Shown: one piece after another, positions 44,587 to 53,208 of the stretch
How positions within the stretch are numbered: the stretch's first letter is position 1
Layout of the letters: every line of letters starts with the position of its first letter
Source: Ketobacter sp964016105
GTDB taxonomy: Bacteria > Pseudomonadota > Gammaproteobacteria > Pseudomonadales > Ketobacteraceae
NCBI GenBank assembly: GCA_964016105.1
Contig: CAXHEX010000003.1
Location: 1-64,000, forward strand
Length of the DNA: 64,000 nt
Direction: 5' to 3'
Program-made: the position numbers and the translations under genes
The notes under the pieces: model-generated
What the model was told of the DNA's origin: nothing
What the model saw: only the letters and a program-made list of their open reading frames with translations
Databases searched by the model: none

Positions 44587-44610
44587 CGATCCCGGTAACG
44601 ATCCCGGTAG
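44581..44610. repeat. Tandem 12-bp repeat at the malQ stop
   Basis: CGGTAACGATCC occurs twice in tandem (44581-44592 and 44593-44604), followed by a half copy CGGTAG. The first copy carries the malQ stop codon TAA. The repeat has likely arisen by slippage and fills the short malQ-glgP gap. Confidence 0.85.
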
Positions 44611-44614
44611 CAAT

Positions 44615-47173
44615 CTACAGCCAGAGCATGGCACCGAGTTCAAAACGTTGCCCCAGAAGCTTATGATAGGGGTAAACTCGTAGCTTATAGCACTGAAGCC
44701 CTGTCTCTGCCAACGCCACTGAAAGTGCGTAAGTGGCGCGCCCATCCTGCTCCAGCGTATCGAACTCCAATTGAAACAGGGAGTGTCGATCAAACAGCTT
44801 ATCGTTGTTCACCGCGCCGACCATACAATCCACAATGATGTCCGTGGGCTCCAAGCCCGCTAAATCCACGCTCACACGAACTTCGAAGGCATCATCCCGG
44901 TAGATGCGTTGCAACGGTTGATCCAACCTATCTGCTTTAACATTAGGCCAGCATCCACGTACTTTTTGCTTCCACTGTGCCAGCTGAATGGCCGCCTCAT
45001 AAGCGTTTTCCTGAAGTTCTTTACCATGCATTATGGCGGGAGCGTAGAACCCTTGTACATAGTCCATCACCATTCGCTGAGCATTAAATGCCGGTATCAA
45101 CGTCTCCATAGCATTTTTGCTCTTTTCTATCCAGTCCACCGATAACCCGTGCCCATCCCTCTCGTAATAAAGTGGTACCACTTCATTCTCAAGCACATCC
45201 AATAGTTCATTGGACTCTTCTTTGTCACGAAAGTCTGGGCTGAACTGGGGGCCATGGGGTGTAATAGACCAACCATTGTTGCCGTTGTAACCCTCGTCCC
45301 ACCAACCATCTAACACGCTCAGATTAAGCACTCCATTAATGCCCGCCTTCTGGCCTGAGGTACCACTGGCTTCCAAAGGATAAGCCGGGTTGTTCAGCCA
45401 GACCTCTACGCCCGTCACCAGCTTGCGGGCCAGGGCCATGTCGTAACCTTCCAACAGAATAATGCGGCCCTCAAACTCAGGGTCTTGAGCATAATGGTGG
45501 ATTTGACGGATAAATTCCTGGCCAGGGTGATCACTGGGGTGAGCCTTACCGGCAAAGATCAAAACCATTGGCTTGTTAGGGTTATTTAACAGCCTGGAAA
45601 GGCGAGCCCTGTCTGAGAACACCAAGGTTGCCCGTTTATAAGTGGCAAATCGACGGGCAAAACCTATGGTAAGAATGTCGGTTTTGCGGGGCTTGATATA
45701 ACGCGTTAAGCGTCGAATCTGTGACTCGCTGATGCCGTTGCGACGATGTTGCGCCACACATCGCTCGTACACTGTTTCCAGCATTTTAGCCTTTAGGGAT
45801 TGCCGAACACTCCAAAAGCTGTGATACGGAATGTCACGAATTTTTGACCAATAACTGGGGTTGCGCAACTCCGTGCGCCAACCACCGCCAAATTGCATAT
45901 CAAACATATTGACCCACTCATTGGCCAAAAAGGTGGGCACGTGAACTCCATTGGTGACGTAACGAACCGGGTTTTCTTCAGGTTCAATCTCTGGCCAGAT
46001 ATAACGCTCCATATCGGACGCAACCTGGCCATGAATTCGGCTCACGCCATTATGAAATCGTGAGCCTCGCAAGGCCAAAGCGGTCATATTAAAGCCCTGC
46101 TGGTTCACCGGGCTTGCGCCTAAACCAAGAAATTCCGACATGGGTATTCCCAGCTCATTGATGTACTCAGAAAAATAAAATTCAATGAGCCGGTGGTCAA
46201 ATATATCATGGCCCGCAGGCACCGGAGTATGGGTAGTGAAACAGGTATTGGCGGCAACGGCCTCCAGTGCCGCGGAAAAATCCAATCCCGTTGCCACCAG
46301 TTCACGACAACGCTCCAGCACTTGAAAAGCCGCGTGGCCTTCATTTATGTGCCAGACATTGGGTTCCAGCCCCAACGCCCGCTTGGCACGCACTCCACCA
46401 ATGCCCAGCACCATTTCCTGCAATAATCGGTTGGTACTGTCACCGCCATATAACTGATAAGTGATACGGCGGTCTTCCTCTTTATTCTCTTGCAAATCAC
46501 TGTCCAGCAAATAGAGGTTATTATGGCCAACCCTGGCTCTCCAAACCTGCAAACAGATGCTGCGCCCAGGCACCTCTATATTCACCCGAATGGGTACGCC
46601 ATCCCCAGAATAGGCCAACTGGATAGGTAAATCCTGAAACAGAGACTGAGTATAGTTTGCCAATTGATTGCCGTGACTATCAATCTGCTGACTAAAATAC
46701 CCCAGTCGATACAACATCCCCACCGCCACAAAGGGCAACCCCAGGTCACTGGCGGCTTTACAGTGGTCACCCGCTAAAATACCTAAGCCACCGGAATAGA
46801 TGGGAACCGATTCATGCAAGCCAAACTCAGCGCACGAATAAGAAATCAAATCGGTTTTTGAATTTAAGTAGCGCCGTACCATCTTGTCTGATTTTGACTT
46901 CAAGTAACTGTCATAGGTGGAAAGAACTTTAGCGTAATCCTGCATATAAACAGGGTCATCCGCTGCCTCTTCCAGCTGACGCTGGTCTATCCTTCTTAAA
47001 AACAACTTGGGGTTATGACCGGTGTTATCCCATAGCTCGCGATCTAAACGAAAAAACAATCCGCGAACCTGCCTATCCCAGCTGTAAAGCAGGTTATTAG
47101 CCAACTCTTCCAGTCGATCAAGTGCTTCTGGTATCTTGGGTTGAACCTCAATGCTATAGACGGTGCCGGACAT
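44615..47173 (-). CDS. glgP: Alpha-glucan phosphorylase (GlgP, DUF3417 type)
   Basis: The enzyme phosphorolyses glycogen to glucose-1-phosphate. From the ATG at 47173 (AGGA eight bases upstream) it has 852 residues. It is of the actinobacterial/thermophile-like short type with an N-terminal DUF3417 region (PEALDRLEELANNLLYSWD). The PLP-binding Lys lies in EASGTSGQKAGINGVLNLSVLDGWWDE; the Gln there is Met in most relatives. It converges on malQ and is divergent from glk. The product feeds GlgC and, through phosphoglucomutase (not in the window), Pgi. Confidence 0.93.
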   Translation of the reverse strand: MSGTVYSIEVQPKIPEALDRLEELANNLLYSWDRQVRGLFFRLDRELWDNTGHNPKLFLRRIDQRQLEEAADDPVYMQDYAKVLSTYDSYLKSKSDKMVRRYLNSKTDLISYSCAEFGLHESVPIYSGGLGILAGDHCKAASDLGLPFVAVGMLYRLGYFSQQIDSHGNQLANYTQSLFQDLPIQLAYSGDGVPIRVNIEVPGRSICLQVWRARVGHNNLYLLDSDLQENKEEDRRITYQLYGGDSTNRLLQEMVLGIGGVRAKRALGLEPNVWHINEGHAAFQVLERCRELVATGLDFSAALEAVAANTCFTTHTPVPAGHDIFDHRLIEFYFSEYINELGIPMSEFLGLGASPVNQQGFNMTALALRGSRFHNGVSRIHGQVASDMERYIWPEIEPEENPVRYVTNGVHVPTFLANEWVNMFDMQFGGGWRTELRNPSYWSKIRDIPYHSFWSVRQSLKAKMLETVYERCVAQHRRNGISESQIRRLTRYIKPRKTDILTIGFARRFATYKRATLVFSDRARLSRLLNNPNKPMVLIFAGKAHPSDHPGQEFIRQIHHYAQDPEFEGRIILLEGYDMALARKLVTGVEVWLNNPAYPLEASGTSGQKAGINGVLNLSVLDGWWDEGYNGNNGWSITPHGPQFSPDFRDKEESNELLDVLENEVVPLYYERDGHGLSVDWIEKSKNAMETLIPAFNAQRMVMDYVQGFYAPAIMHGKELQENAYEAAIQLAQWKQKVRGCWPNVKADRLDQPLQRIYRDDAFEVRVSVDLAGLEPTDIIVDCMVGAVNNDKLFDRHSLFQLEFDTLEQDGRATYALSVALAETGLQCYKLRVYPYHKLLGQRFELGAMLWL

Positions 47174-47311
47174 AATGAATTCCTGAAATTGAGTGACGGA
47201 TAGAGAAAAGCCCATTAAACCAAACTCGGGTTACAATCTATTTGATAAGGGTCAGCGCAATCAGATAAAGCCCAAGCTTACAATGAATTAAGATGAAGTG
47301 GAGAGCAATAA

Positions 47312-48271
47312 ATGACAGCATTGTTAGCAGATGTTGGAGGTACTAAGACTCAGCTTGCTCAACTGGCTGATGGTGGCAGCATCATTCACAAAGCGTACTA
47401 CAAAAACTCTCAATTCAAGGATTTCGAAACTTTAGTACAGTCATATCTTGCACACCACAGCACTGAACAAAATACAGTCAGCAAAGCGGTAATTGCCGTG
47501 GCAGGCCCAGTGCAAGACGGTAAGATCTGCACCATGACCAACCTTAACTGGCATATTAACGGCCCACATTTAGCAACACAGTTTGGTCTCACTTCCGTGG
47601 ACCTACTTAACGATTTACAGGCCAGCGCGTGGGGGTTTACCGACGAATCAATAAACAGCAAGCTAACGCGACTTAAGGGCGATGACATCGATTTCAACAA
47701 ACCCGTGGTGGTAATCAGCCCTGGAACGGGTCTGGGGCAAGCCTGCATTTTTCCAGACCGTAACCGGACCCATGACCACTACATTATTCACCCCACCGAA
47801 GGTGGCCATAAGACCCTGGCGCCCTTCAACGCCACAATCGCCCAGCTTATTAATCAACACTGGGTACAGCACGATCAACCCGTGAGTTGGGAGAACTGGT
47901 TTTCCGGTTCCGGTTTGCATCGCCTTTATGGCGCTCTCCACCCCAATCAAACACCACCCAGCAATGAAGAAATGACACGATTGGCACTGGCGGACCCGGA
48001 ATCTCCATCAGGTCAGTGCTTAACGCTTTTTTGTCAGGGTATATTTGCGGAAGCGGGCAACCTGGCATTGCAATACTTAAGCTGGGGTGGCGTTATATTG
48101 GCTGGTGGCATTCCACCCAAATTGAAACCCTTGTTTCAACAGACCAGTAACATAGCCTATTTTACAAGAAAAAATGAATATTTAGACTTGCTCGACAAAG
48201 TCCCCATCGCCCTGTGTGAAGAAGAAGATATTCCATTACATGGAGCGGCCATCTACAGCCAGCTAACCTGA
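47312..48271 (+). CDS. glk: Glucokinase
   Basis: Glk phosphorylates free glucose, such as that released by MalQ or a GH57 enzyme. The 319-residue product starts ALLADVGGTKTQLAQL, the ATP phosphate loop of the bacterial Glk family, and has KAVIAVAGPVQ, VDLLNDLQASAWG and VISPGTGLGQACIF. Its ribosome site GGAG is near 47300. It is first in a tight same-strand series glk-hoxF-hoxU-hoxY-hoxH-hoxW, with 17 bp to hoxF, so it is probably co-transcribed with the hydrogenase. Confidence 0.94.
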   Translation: MTALLADVGGTKTQLAQLADGGSIIHKAYYKNSQFKDFETLVQSYLAHHSTEQNTVSKAVIAVAGPVQDGKICTMTNLNWHINGPHLATQFGLTSVDLLNDLQASAWGFTDESINSKLTRLKGDDIDFNKPVVVISPGTGLGQACIFPDRNRTHDHYIIHPTEGGHKTLAPFNATIAQLINQHWVQHDQPVSWENWFSGSGLHRLYGALHPNQTPPSNEEMTRLALADPESPSGQCLTLFCQGIFAEAGNLALQYLSWGGVILAGGIPPKLKPLFQQTSNIAYFTRKNEYLDLLDKVPIALCEEEDIPLHGAAIYSQLT

Positions 48272-48288
48272 ACGGCAACAGAGGTTAC

Positions 48289-49953
48289 ATGTTATTTGAA
48301 AAAGTAGGCCCCTACACACCGCGTCAAGCAGAGTGGAGTCCCCACCAGCTGGAGTCATTACTGATTTCTCGCTGGGGAGAAAACCTGGGCGTAGAACACC
48401 TAGTCCAGTACCTTGTGGTAGCGCAACATCATTTCGGGGAAATAAGCTCAGACACCATTAGTTGGCTTCAACAAACAACCGGCTGTAGCCAGTCTCATAT
48501 TCAATCACTGCTGGATTTCTATTATTTCTTACGCCAGGAACCCGCCCCCAGCTATATGATCTACCTGGCCAACAACATAATAGAACAACAGGCCGGCCTG
48601 GAGCCCGTTTACCGCACCTTGCAAACCAAATTAAAACCCAGCCGCGCCCGTTTGCACCTCACCTCCTGTATCGGCCTATCGGACCAACCCCTGTCCGCTC
48701 TGGTGAACGGCCACGCCATTAGCCGGATAAAGCCAGCCAATGTGGATGAGCTGTGCGAACTGATCCTCAACGAATTACCTTTACAACAATGGCCGCAACA
48801 CTGGTTTGCAGGTCCGTCTCAGTTGCGCCATCCAGGGCCACTCACGCAATTTCAGTACCAACCGGGTTCAGCCTTGGCTCAGCTGGAAAGCCTCTCGTCA
48901 CAACAGATCATTGACCGAATTCAATCGTCAGGCTTGAGGGGGCTGGGGGGTGCTGGCTTTCCCACAGCCCACAAATGGCAACATTGCCTGAATCAATCCA
49001 CCCAACCCAAATTTGTGATTTGTAATGCCGATGAAGGAGAACCAGGCACTTTTAAAGATCGTTATTACCTAATGCAAAAGCTCGACGCCATGGTGGATGG
49101 CATGATCATCGCCGCCAAAGCCATTCAAGCCAGCGCCGGCTATATTTATCTGCGGGCCGAATACATCAACTTGTACAGCCAAATCGAACACTGCCTACAA
49201 CAAAAACGCGCACAAGGTTGGCTGGGCAAGGATTTTGATGTGGAGCTGCAACTTGGCGCCGGGGCCTACGTTTGCGGCGAAGAATCTGCGCTAATGGAGT
49301 CCATAGAAGGTAAACGCGGCATACCCAGAAGTAAGCCGCCCTACCCCGGCCAATGTGGCCTGTTTGGCGCCCCCACCATTGTCAACAATGTGGAAACTTT
49401 CGTGGCTGCCACCTATATCATGCAACAGGGTAGTCAGCATTTTTCCCAGCGGGGTACCACCCAATCGAAAGGCAGCCGGCTGCTTAGTGTTTCCGGCGAT
49501 TGTAAGCATCCGGGGCTTTACGAGCTGGCCATGGGCACCCCACTCACCCATTTACTGGATTTATGTGGCGCAGCAAACACACAGGCAGTTCAAGTAGGTG
49601 GCCCATCGGGGCACCTTTACTTTCAGCATGAGCTGGATACGGCCCTGGATTTCGAATCCCACAGTGGTGGCAGCGGCATTATGATTTTTAATCAAGAAAG
49701 GGATTTAACCGAAGTAGCACAGAATTTTATGGCGTTCTTTCAGCACGAATGCTGTGGTTTTTGCACGCCCTGCCGCGCGGGCACCCAAATGCAAAGCGCC
49801 ATGCTGCAGCAATACCAACAGGGCAAAAGAGACAGCGAAGATCTAATTGAATTATGCGACCTCATGAAAACCACCAGCCAATGCGGCTTGGGTAAAACCG
49901 CGGGAAACCCGTTAATGAACCTACTGCGGATGGAGACAGGGGATGAACAGTAA
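48289..49953 (+). CDS. hoxF: NAD-reducing hydrogenase diaphorase subunit HoxF
   Basis: HoxF carries FMN and the NAD(H) site of the cytosolic NAD-linked [NiFe]-hydrogenase. The 554-residue product fuses a NuoE-like part (about 1-150) to a NuoF-like part (about 190-554). Visible motifs are GLRGLGGAGFPTAHKW, CNADEGEPGTFKDR and GAYVCGEESALMESIEGKRG. The [4Fe-4S] cysteines are in CCGFCTPCRAG and CGLGKT. The NuoE-like part keeps only Cys127 (SCIGLSDQ) of the four [2Fe-2S] ligands, as I recall is also mostly so in Ralstonia-type HoxF. It overlaps hoxU by 11 bp. Confidence 0.94.
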   Translation: MLFEKVGPYTPRQAEWSPHQLESLLISRWGENLGVEHLVQYLVVAQHHFGEISSDTISWLQQTTGCSQSHIQSLLDFYYFLRQEPAPSYMIYLANNIIEQQAGLEPVYRTLQTKLKPSRARLHLTSCIGLSDQPLSALVNGHAISRIKPANVDELCELILNELPLQQWPQHWFAGPSQLRHPGPLTQFQYQPGSALAQLESLSSQQIIDRIQSSGLRGLGGAGFPTAHKWQHCLNQSTQPKFVICNADEGEPGTFKDRYYLMQKLDAMVDGMIIAAKAIQASAGYIYLRAEYINLYSQIEHCLQQKRAQGWLGKDFDVELQLGAGAYVCGEESALMESIEGKRGIPRSKPPYPGQCGLFGAPTIVNNVETFVAATYIMQQGSQHFSQRGTTQSKGSRLLSVSGDCKHPGLYELAMGTPLTHLLDLCGAANTQAVQVGGPSGHLYFQHELDTALDFESHSGGSGIMIFNQERDLTEVAQNFMAFFQHECCGFCTPCRAGTQMQSAMLQQYQQGKRDSEDLIELCDLMKTTSQCGLGKTAGNPLMNLLRMETGDEQ

Positions 49954-50677
49954 AGGGAGCTACTTTTTCTTAGATGGGGTGAGAATTCCCTTTAGCGAAG
50001 GTGACAGCATCTTGACTGCCGCCCAGCGTGAAAAATACTACATCCCTCACCTTTGCTTTCACCCCAGCGTCAGCGCCCACGGCAGTTGTCGCCTGTGCAC
50101 GGTGAAACTGGATGGCCATTGGGTGGCCGCCTGTACACAACCGGCTAAACCGCTTATACAGGTAACCAGTAACAGCCCCGAACTGGATAAAAAGCGGCTC
50201 CGATTAATACAACTGCTGTTCGCCGAAGGAAATCATTACTGCCCCAGCTGTGAAATCAGCGGCAACTGCCAACTCCAGGCTTTGGCCTACGATCTGGGTA
50301 TGACCCACTACCATTTTCCACCCTTATACCCTACTCGCTCACAGGATGGGACCCACCCCGATCTGTTTATAGACCAAGACCGCTGTATTTATTGCGGCCT
50401 ATGTGAACGAACAAGTAATCAGCTGGATGGAAAAGACACCATGGCACTTTCCGGCAGAGGATCCACCACCAAACTGATTTTCAATTCCAGTAGCGGAAAA
50501 ATGGGAGATACCTTAGCCAACAGCCATGACCAACTGGCACACATCTGCCCGGTGGGCTGCATACTCAACAAAAAGGGCAATTACTCCACCGCCATAGGCC
50601 AACGCCACTACGATCACACACCCATTCATGTTATTGGCAACCTGAGACCGGAACAAAAGAATCATGAACCAGACTAA
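49943..50677 (+). CDS. hoxU: NAD-reducing hydrogenase ferredoxin-like subunit HoxU
   Basis: HoxU passes electrons between HoxF and the hydrogenase module. The 244-residue product has a [2Fe-2S] site (Cys38, Cys49, Cys52, Cys64). A NuoG-like [4Fe-4S] motif (Cys100, Cys103, Cys109, near His98) and a further cluster motif (CIYCGLC from Cys148, with HICPVGC later) follow. It is the N-terminal NuoG homologue typical of group 3d enzymes. It overlaps both hoxF (11 bp) and hoxY (14 bp). Confidence 0.94.
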   Translation: MNSKGSYFFLDGVRIPFSEGDSILTAAQREKYYIPHLCFHPSVSAHGSCRLCTVKLDGHWVAACTQPAKPLIQVTSNSPELDKKRLRLIQLLFAEGNHYCPSCEISGNCQLQALAYDLGMTHYHFPPLYPTRSQDGTHPDLFIDQDRCIYCGLCERTSNQLDGKDTMALSGRGSTTKLIFNSSSGKMGDTLANSHDQLAHICPVGCILNKKGNYSTAIGQRHYDHTPIHVIGNLRPEQKNHEPD

Positions 50678-51212
50678 CTCCAAACTGCGTATCGCCACCT
50701 GCTCATTAGCCGGATGTTTTGGTTGCCACATGTCGTTCCTGGATATGGACGAACAGTTGTTGGAACTGGTCGAACTGGTGGAGTTTAACCGATCGCCCTT
50801 GACCGACATCAAAACCCTAAGTCACTGCCATATAGGCTTTGTGGAAGGGGGCTTATGCAACCAAGAGAATATAGAAGTGCTTTTGAACTTCCGTAAACAT
50901 TGTGACTTTTTAGTGGCGGTGGGTGCCTGCGCCATCAATGGTGGCGTTCCTGCCATGCGTAATAGTTTTTCCGCAGATCAATGCCTGAAAGAAGCCTATA
51001 TTGACGGCATGGGCATTGTGGATGGCCAAATTCCCGACGATCCGGAACTGCCAACACTGTTAGCTAAAGTGCTACCTATAGAAAGCCAAGTTAAAATCGA
51101 TTGTCACTTACCCGGCTGCCCTCCACCACCCGCTGCCTTTCTAGAAGTGGTGAATGCCTTTCACCACAATCGACCGGTTAATCTGGATTATGATCTGAGG
51201 CATTTTGACTGA
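50664..51212 (+). CDS. hoxY: NAD-reducing hydrogenase small subunit HoxY
   Basis: HoxY is the small [NiFe]-hydrogenase subunit, carrying the proximal [4Fe-4S] cluster. The 182-residue product is of the short cytosolic type without a Tat signal. Cysteines are in CSLAGCFGCHMSFLDMDE, VGACAINGGVPAMRN and CHLPGCPPPP, matching cluster ligand positions. It overlaps hoxU by 14 bp, and its TGA shares a base with the hoxH ATG. Together with HoxH it forms the hydrogen-active module. Confidence 0.94.
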   Translation: MNQTNSKLRIATCSLAGCFGCHMSFLDMDEQLLELVELVEFNRSPLTDIKTLSHCHIGFVEGGLCNQENIEVLLNFRKHCDFLVAVGACAINGGVPAMRNSFSADQCLKEAYIDGMGIVDGQIPDDPELPTLLAKVLPIESQVKIDCHLPGCPPPPAAFLEVVNAFHHNRPVNLDYDLRHFD

Positions 51213-52654
51213 TGAGCAAACGCATTGTGATCGACCCGGTTACCCGGGTGGAAGGGCACGGCAAAGTCACTCTGTTACTGGATGAACAGCAAAAGGTCAC
51301 CCAAGCGCGGCTGCATATTGTTGAATTTCGGGGTTTTGAAAAGTTTATCCAAGGGCGCCCCTACTGGGAGCTGCCATTAGTGGTGCAACGCTTGTGTGGC
51401 ATTTGCCCCGTGAGCCACCACCTGGCCGCGGCTAAAGCCATCGACCAAATAGTGGGAGTGGACGCATTAACCCCCGCCGCAACGGCACTGCGCAGATTGA
51501 TGCACTTTGGTCAAGTACTGCAATCCCATGCCCTGCATTTTTTTCACCTGGCTTCGCCGGATTTGCTATTTGGTTTCGACAGCGATGTTAGCAAACGCAA
51601 TATCGTCGCCGTGATCCAAGAACACAAAAACCTGGCCCTAAAAGGTGTCAAAATACGCAAATACGGACAACAGGTGATTGAAGCCATAGCAGGCAAACGT
51701 ATTCACGGCATTGCCGCCGTTGCAGGGGGCATGAACACCCCCTTAACAAAAGAAAAAATCGCTGAACTAAACCTAGAAATCAAACAGATTATCCAATGGT
51801 GCCAGCAAACCGTGGAATTATGCCAACAACTTTTCGAGAGCAACTGGGGCTTTCACAAAAATTTTGGCTACATAGAGTCCCCAAGCTTAAGCCTGATAGG
51901 TGAAAAGGGCGAACTGGAACTCTATGACGGCAATCTCCGTGTCATCGATACCAAGGGTAATCGGTTATATGATCAGTTTCCTTATGACCACTATTCCGAC
52001 CTGCTACAGGAGCAAGTTAAATCCTGGAGCTACATGAAATTTCCATTTTTAAAATCCCTTACACCCGAAACCGGCTGGTATCGGGTGGGGCCGTTGGCAC
52101 GACTTAACACCTGCTCTTTCATAAATACCCCACTGGCTGAAGCTGCACGGCTCAATTATTTTTCCCGGCTTGGCAAGCCCGCCCAATCGCCGTTGGCGTT
52201 CCACTGGGCAAGGATGATTGAAGCCTTACACTGTGCAGAAGCCATCGAAATACTGCTATCTAACCCGGATCTGACCAGTGACGAATTAATGCAAACGGGT
52301 ACGCTGCAAGAAGAAGGAATCGGCGTCATTGAAGCACCCCGAGGCACCCTCTTCCACCATTATCAAATTGATCAAGACCAGAAAGTGGTTAAAGCCAATT
52401 TGATTGTTTCCACAACCAGCAATAACCAAGCCATGAATGAGACCATTCGACAAGTGGCCCATCAGCATTTAGACGGAACAGAAATCACGCCAAATCTGCT
52501 CAATTTAATTGAAGTGGCCATTCGAGCCTACGACCCCTGCCTTTCCTGTGCCACCCACGCCACAGGGAAAATGCCCCTAGTGATTGAGACCTGGGACCAC
52601 AACGGCCAAATAGCCCATCGACTTGCCCGTAGCAGCAATGGCCAACTGCAATGA
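51212..52654 (+). CDS. hoxH: NAD-reducing hydrogenase large subunit HoxH ([NiFe] site)
   Basis: HoxH binds the Ni-Fe(CN)2CO centre. The 480-residue product has the L1 motif RLCGICPVSHH (Cys62, Cys65) and the L2 motif DPCLSCATH (Cys443, Cys446, His449). About 31 residues follow His449, ending SSNGQLQ, and would be removed by HoxW after nickel insertion. SKRIVIDPVTRVEGHGKV is the usual N-terminus of group 3 large subunits. The TGA overlaps the hoxW ATG by 4 bp. Confidence 0.95.
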   Translation: MSKRIVIDPVTRVEGHGKVTLLLDEQQKVTQARLHIVEFRGFEKFIQGRPYWELPLVVQRLCGICPVSHHLAAAKAIDQIVGVDALTPAATALRRLMHFGQVLQSHALHFFHLASPDLLFGFDSDVSKRNIVAVIQEHKNLALKGVKIRKYGQQVIEAIAGKRIHGIAAVAGGMNTPLTKEKIAELNLEIKQIIQWCQQTVELCQQLFESNWGFHKNFGYIESPSLSLIGEKGELELYDGNLRVIDTKGNRLYDQFPYDHYSDLLQEQVKSWSYMKFPFLKSLTPETGWYRVGPLARLNTCSFINTPLAEAARLNYFSRLGKPAQSPLAFHWARMIEALHCAEAIEILLSNPDLTSDELMQTGTLQEEGIGVIEAPRGTLFHHYQIDQDQKVVKANLIVSTTSNNQAMNETIRQVAHQHLDGTEITPNLLNLIEVAIRAYDPCLSCATHATGKMPLVIETWDHNGQIAHRLARSSNGQLQ

Positions 52655-53184
52655 AACTTGGCATTTTTTGCTTTGGCAACAGCGCCAGGGGCGACGATGC
52701 TGCGGGGGAAATTGTGCATCAATGGTTGAATACCATGCTGGAGCTAAACGACCCACCGTTTAATCAGCATCAAATTACCCTGCTGTATGATTTTCAATTG
52801 CAGCCAGAACATATTTACGACCTTGAACAATCTGAGCTGAACGTATTTATCGACTGCCAACATCCACCTAATCAACATGACCATACAGATGACCACCCTC
52901 ATGACTACACACATGACAGCCCTCAAGACAACCCTCAAGACAACATAGGAGTCCACTGGCAACCGTTACAACCTGCCGGGCAAACCACCTACTCAACCCA
53001 CAACCTAAACCCGGAAAGCCTGTTATATTTGTACGAGAAATGCCTGGAAAAAGAAGCGCCCCCCTGTTTTATGCTAGCCATAGAGGGGCAGCAGTTTGAA
53101 CTAGGTTCGCAGCCCAGCCACTTGATGAGAGCCAATATTGAACAGGCAAAACAGCTACTCATCACGAAGCTGGCCCAGCTCTGA
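52651..53184 (+). CDS. hoxW: Hydrogenase maturation endopeptidase HoxW with a His/Asp-rich insertion
   Basis: HoxW clips the C-terminus of HoxH after nickel is in place. The 177-residue product begins MKLGIFCFGNSARGDDAAG, the family start with the nickel-sensing acid (Asp16), VFIDCQHP (Asp68) and STHNLNPESLL (His117). Between residues 71 and 98 is a tract rich in His, Asp, Gln and Pro (six His, seven Asp) that normal members lack. It is the last gene of the hox series and converges on the DUF3422 gene 24 bp away. Confidence 0.88.
   Translation: MKLGIFCFGNSARGDDAAGEIVHQWLNTMLELNDPPFNQHQITLLYDFQLQPEHIYDLEQSELNVFIDCQHPPNQHDHTDDHPHDYTHDSPQDNPQDNIGVHWQPLQPAGQTTYSTHNLNPESLLYLYEKCLEKEAPPCFMLAIEGQQFELGSQPSHLMRANIEQAKQLLITKLAQL
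52861..52944 (+). repeat. His/Asp-rich codon tract in hoxW
   Basis: The 84 bases encode residues 71-98 of HoxW. They contain several near-copies of a CAYGAYMRCC unit (CATGACCATACAGATGACC, then CATGACTACACACATGAC) and two copies of CCTCAAGACAAC. The repetitive make-up suggests expansion by slippage. Confidence 0.75.
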
Positions 53185-53208
53185 AGCAAGACAAAAGTTG
53201 CTGATCAA

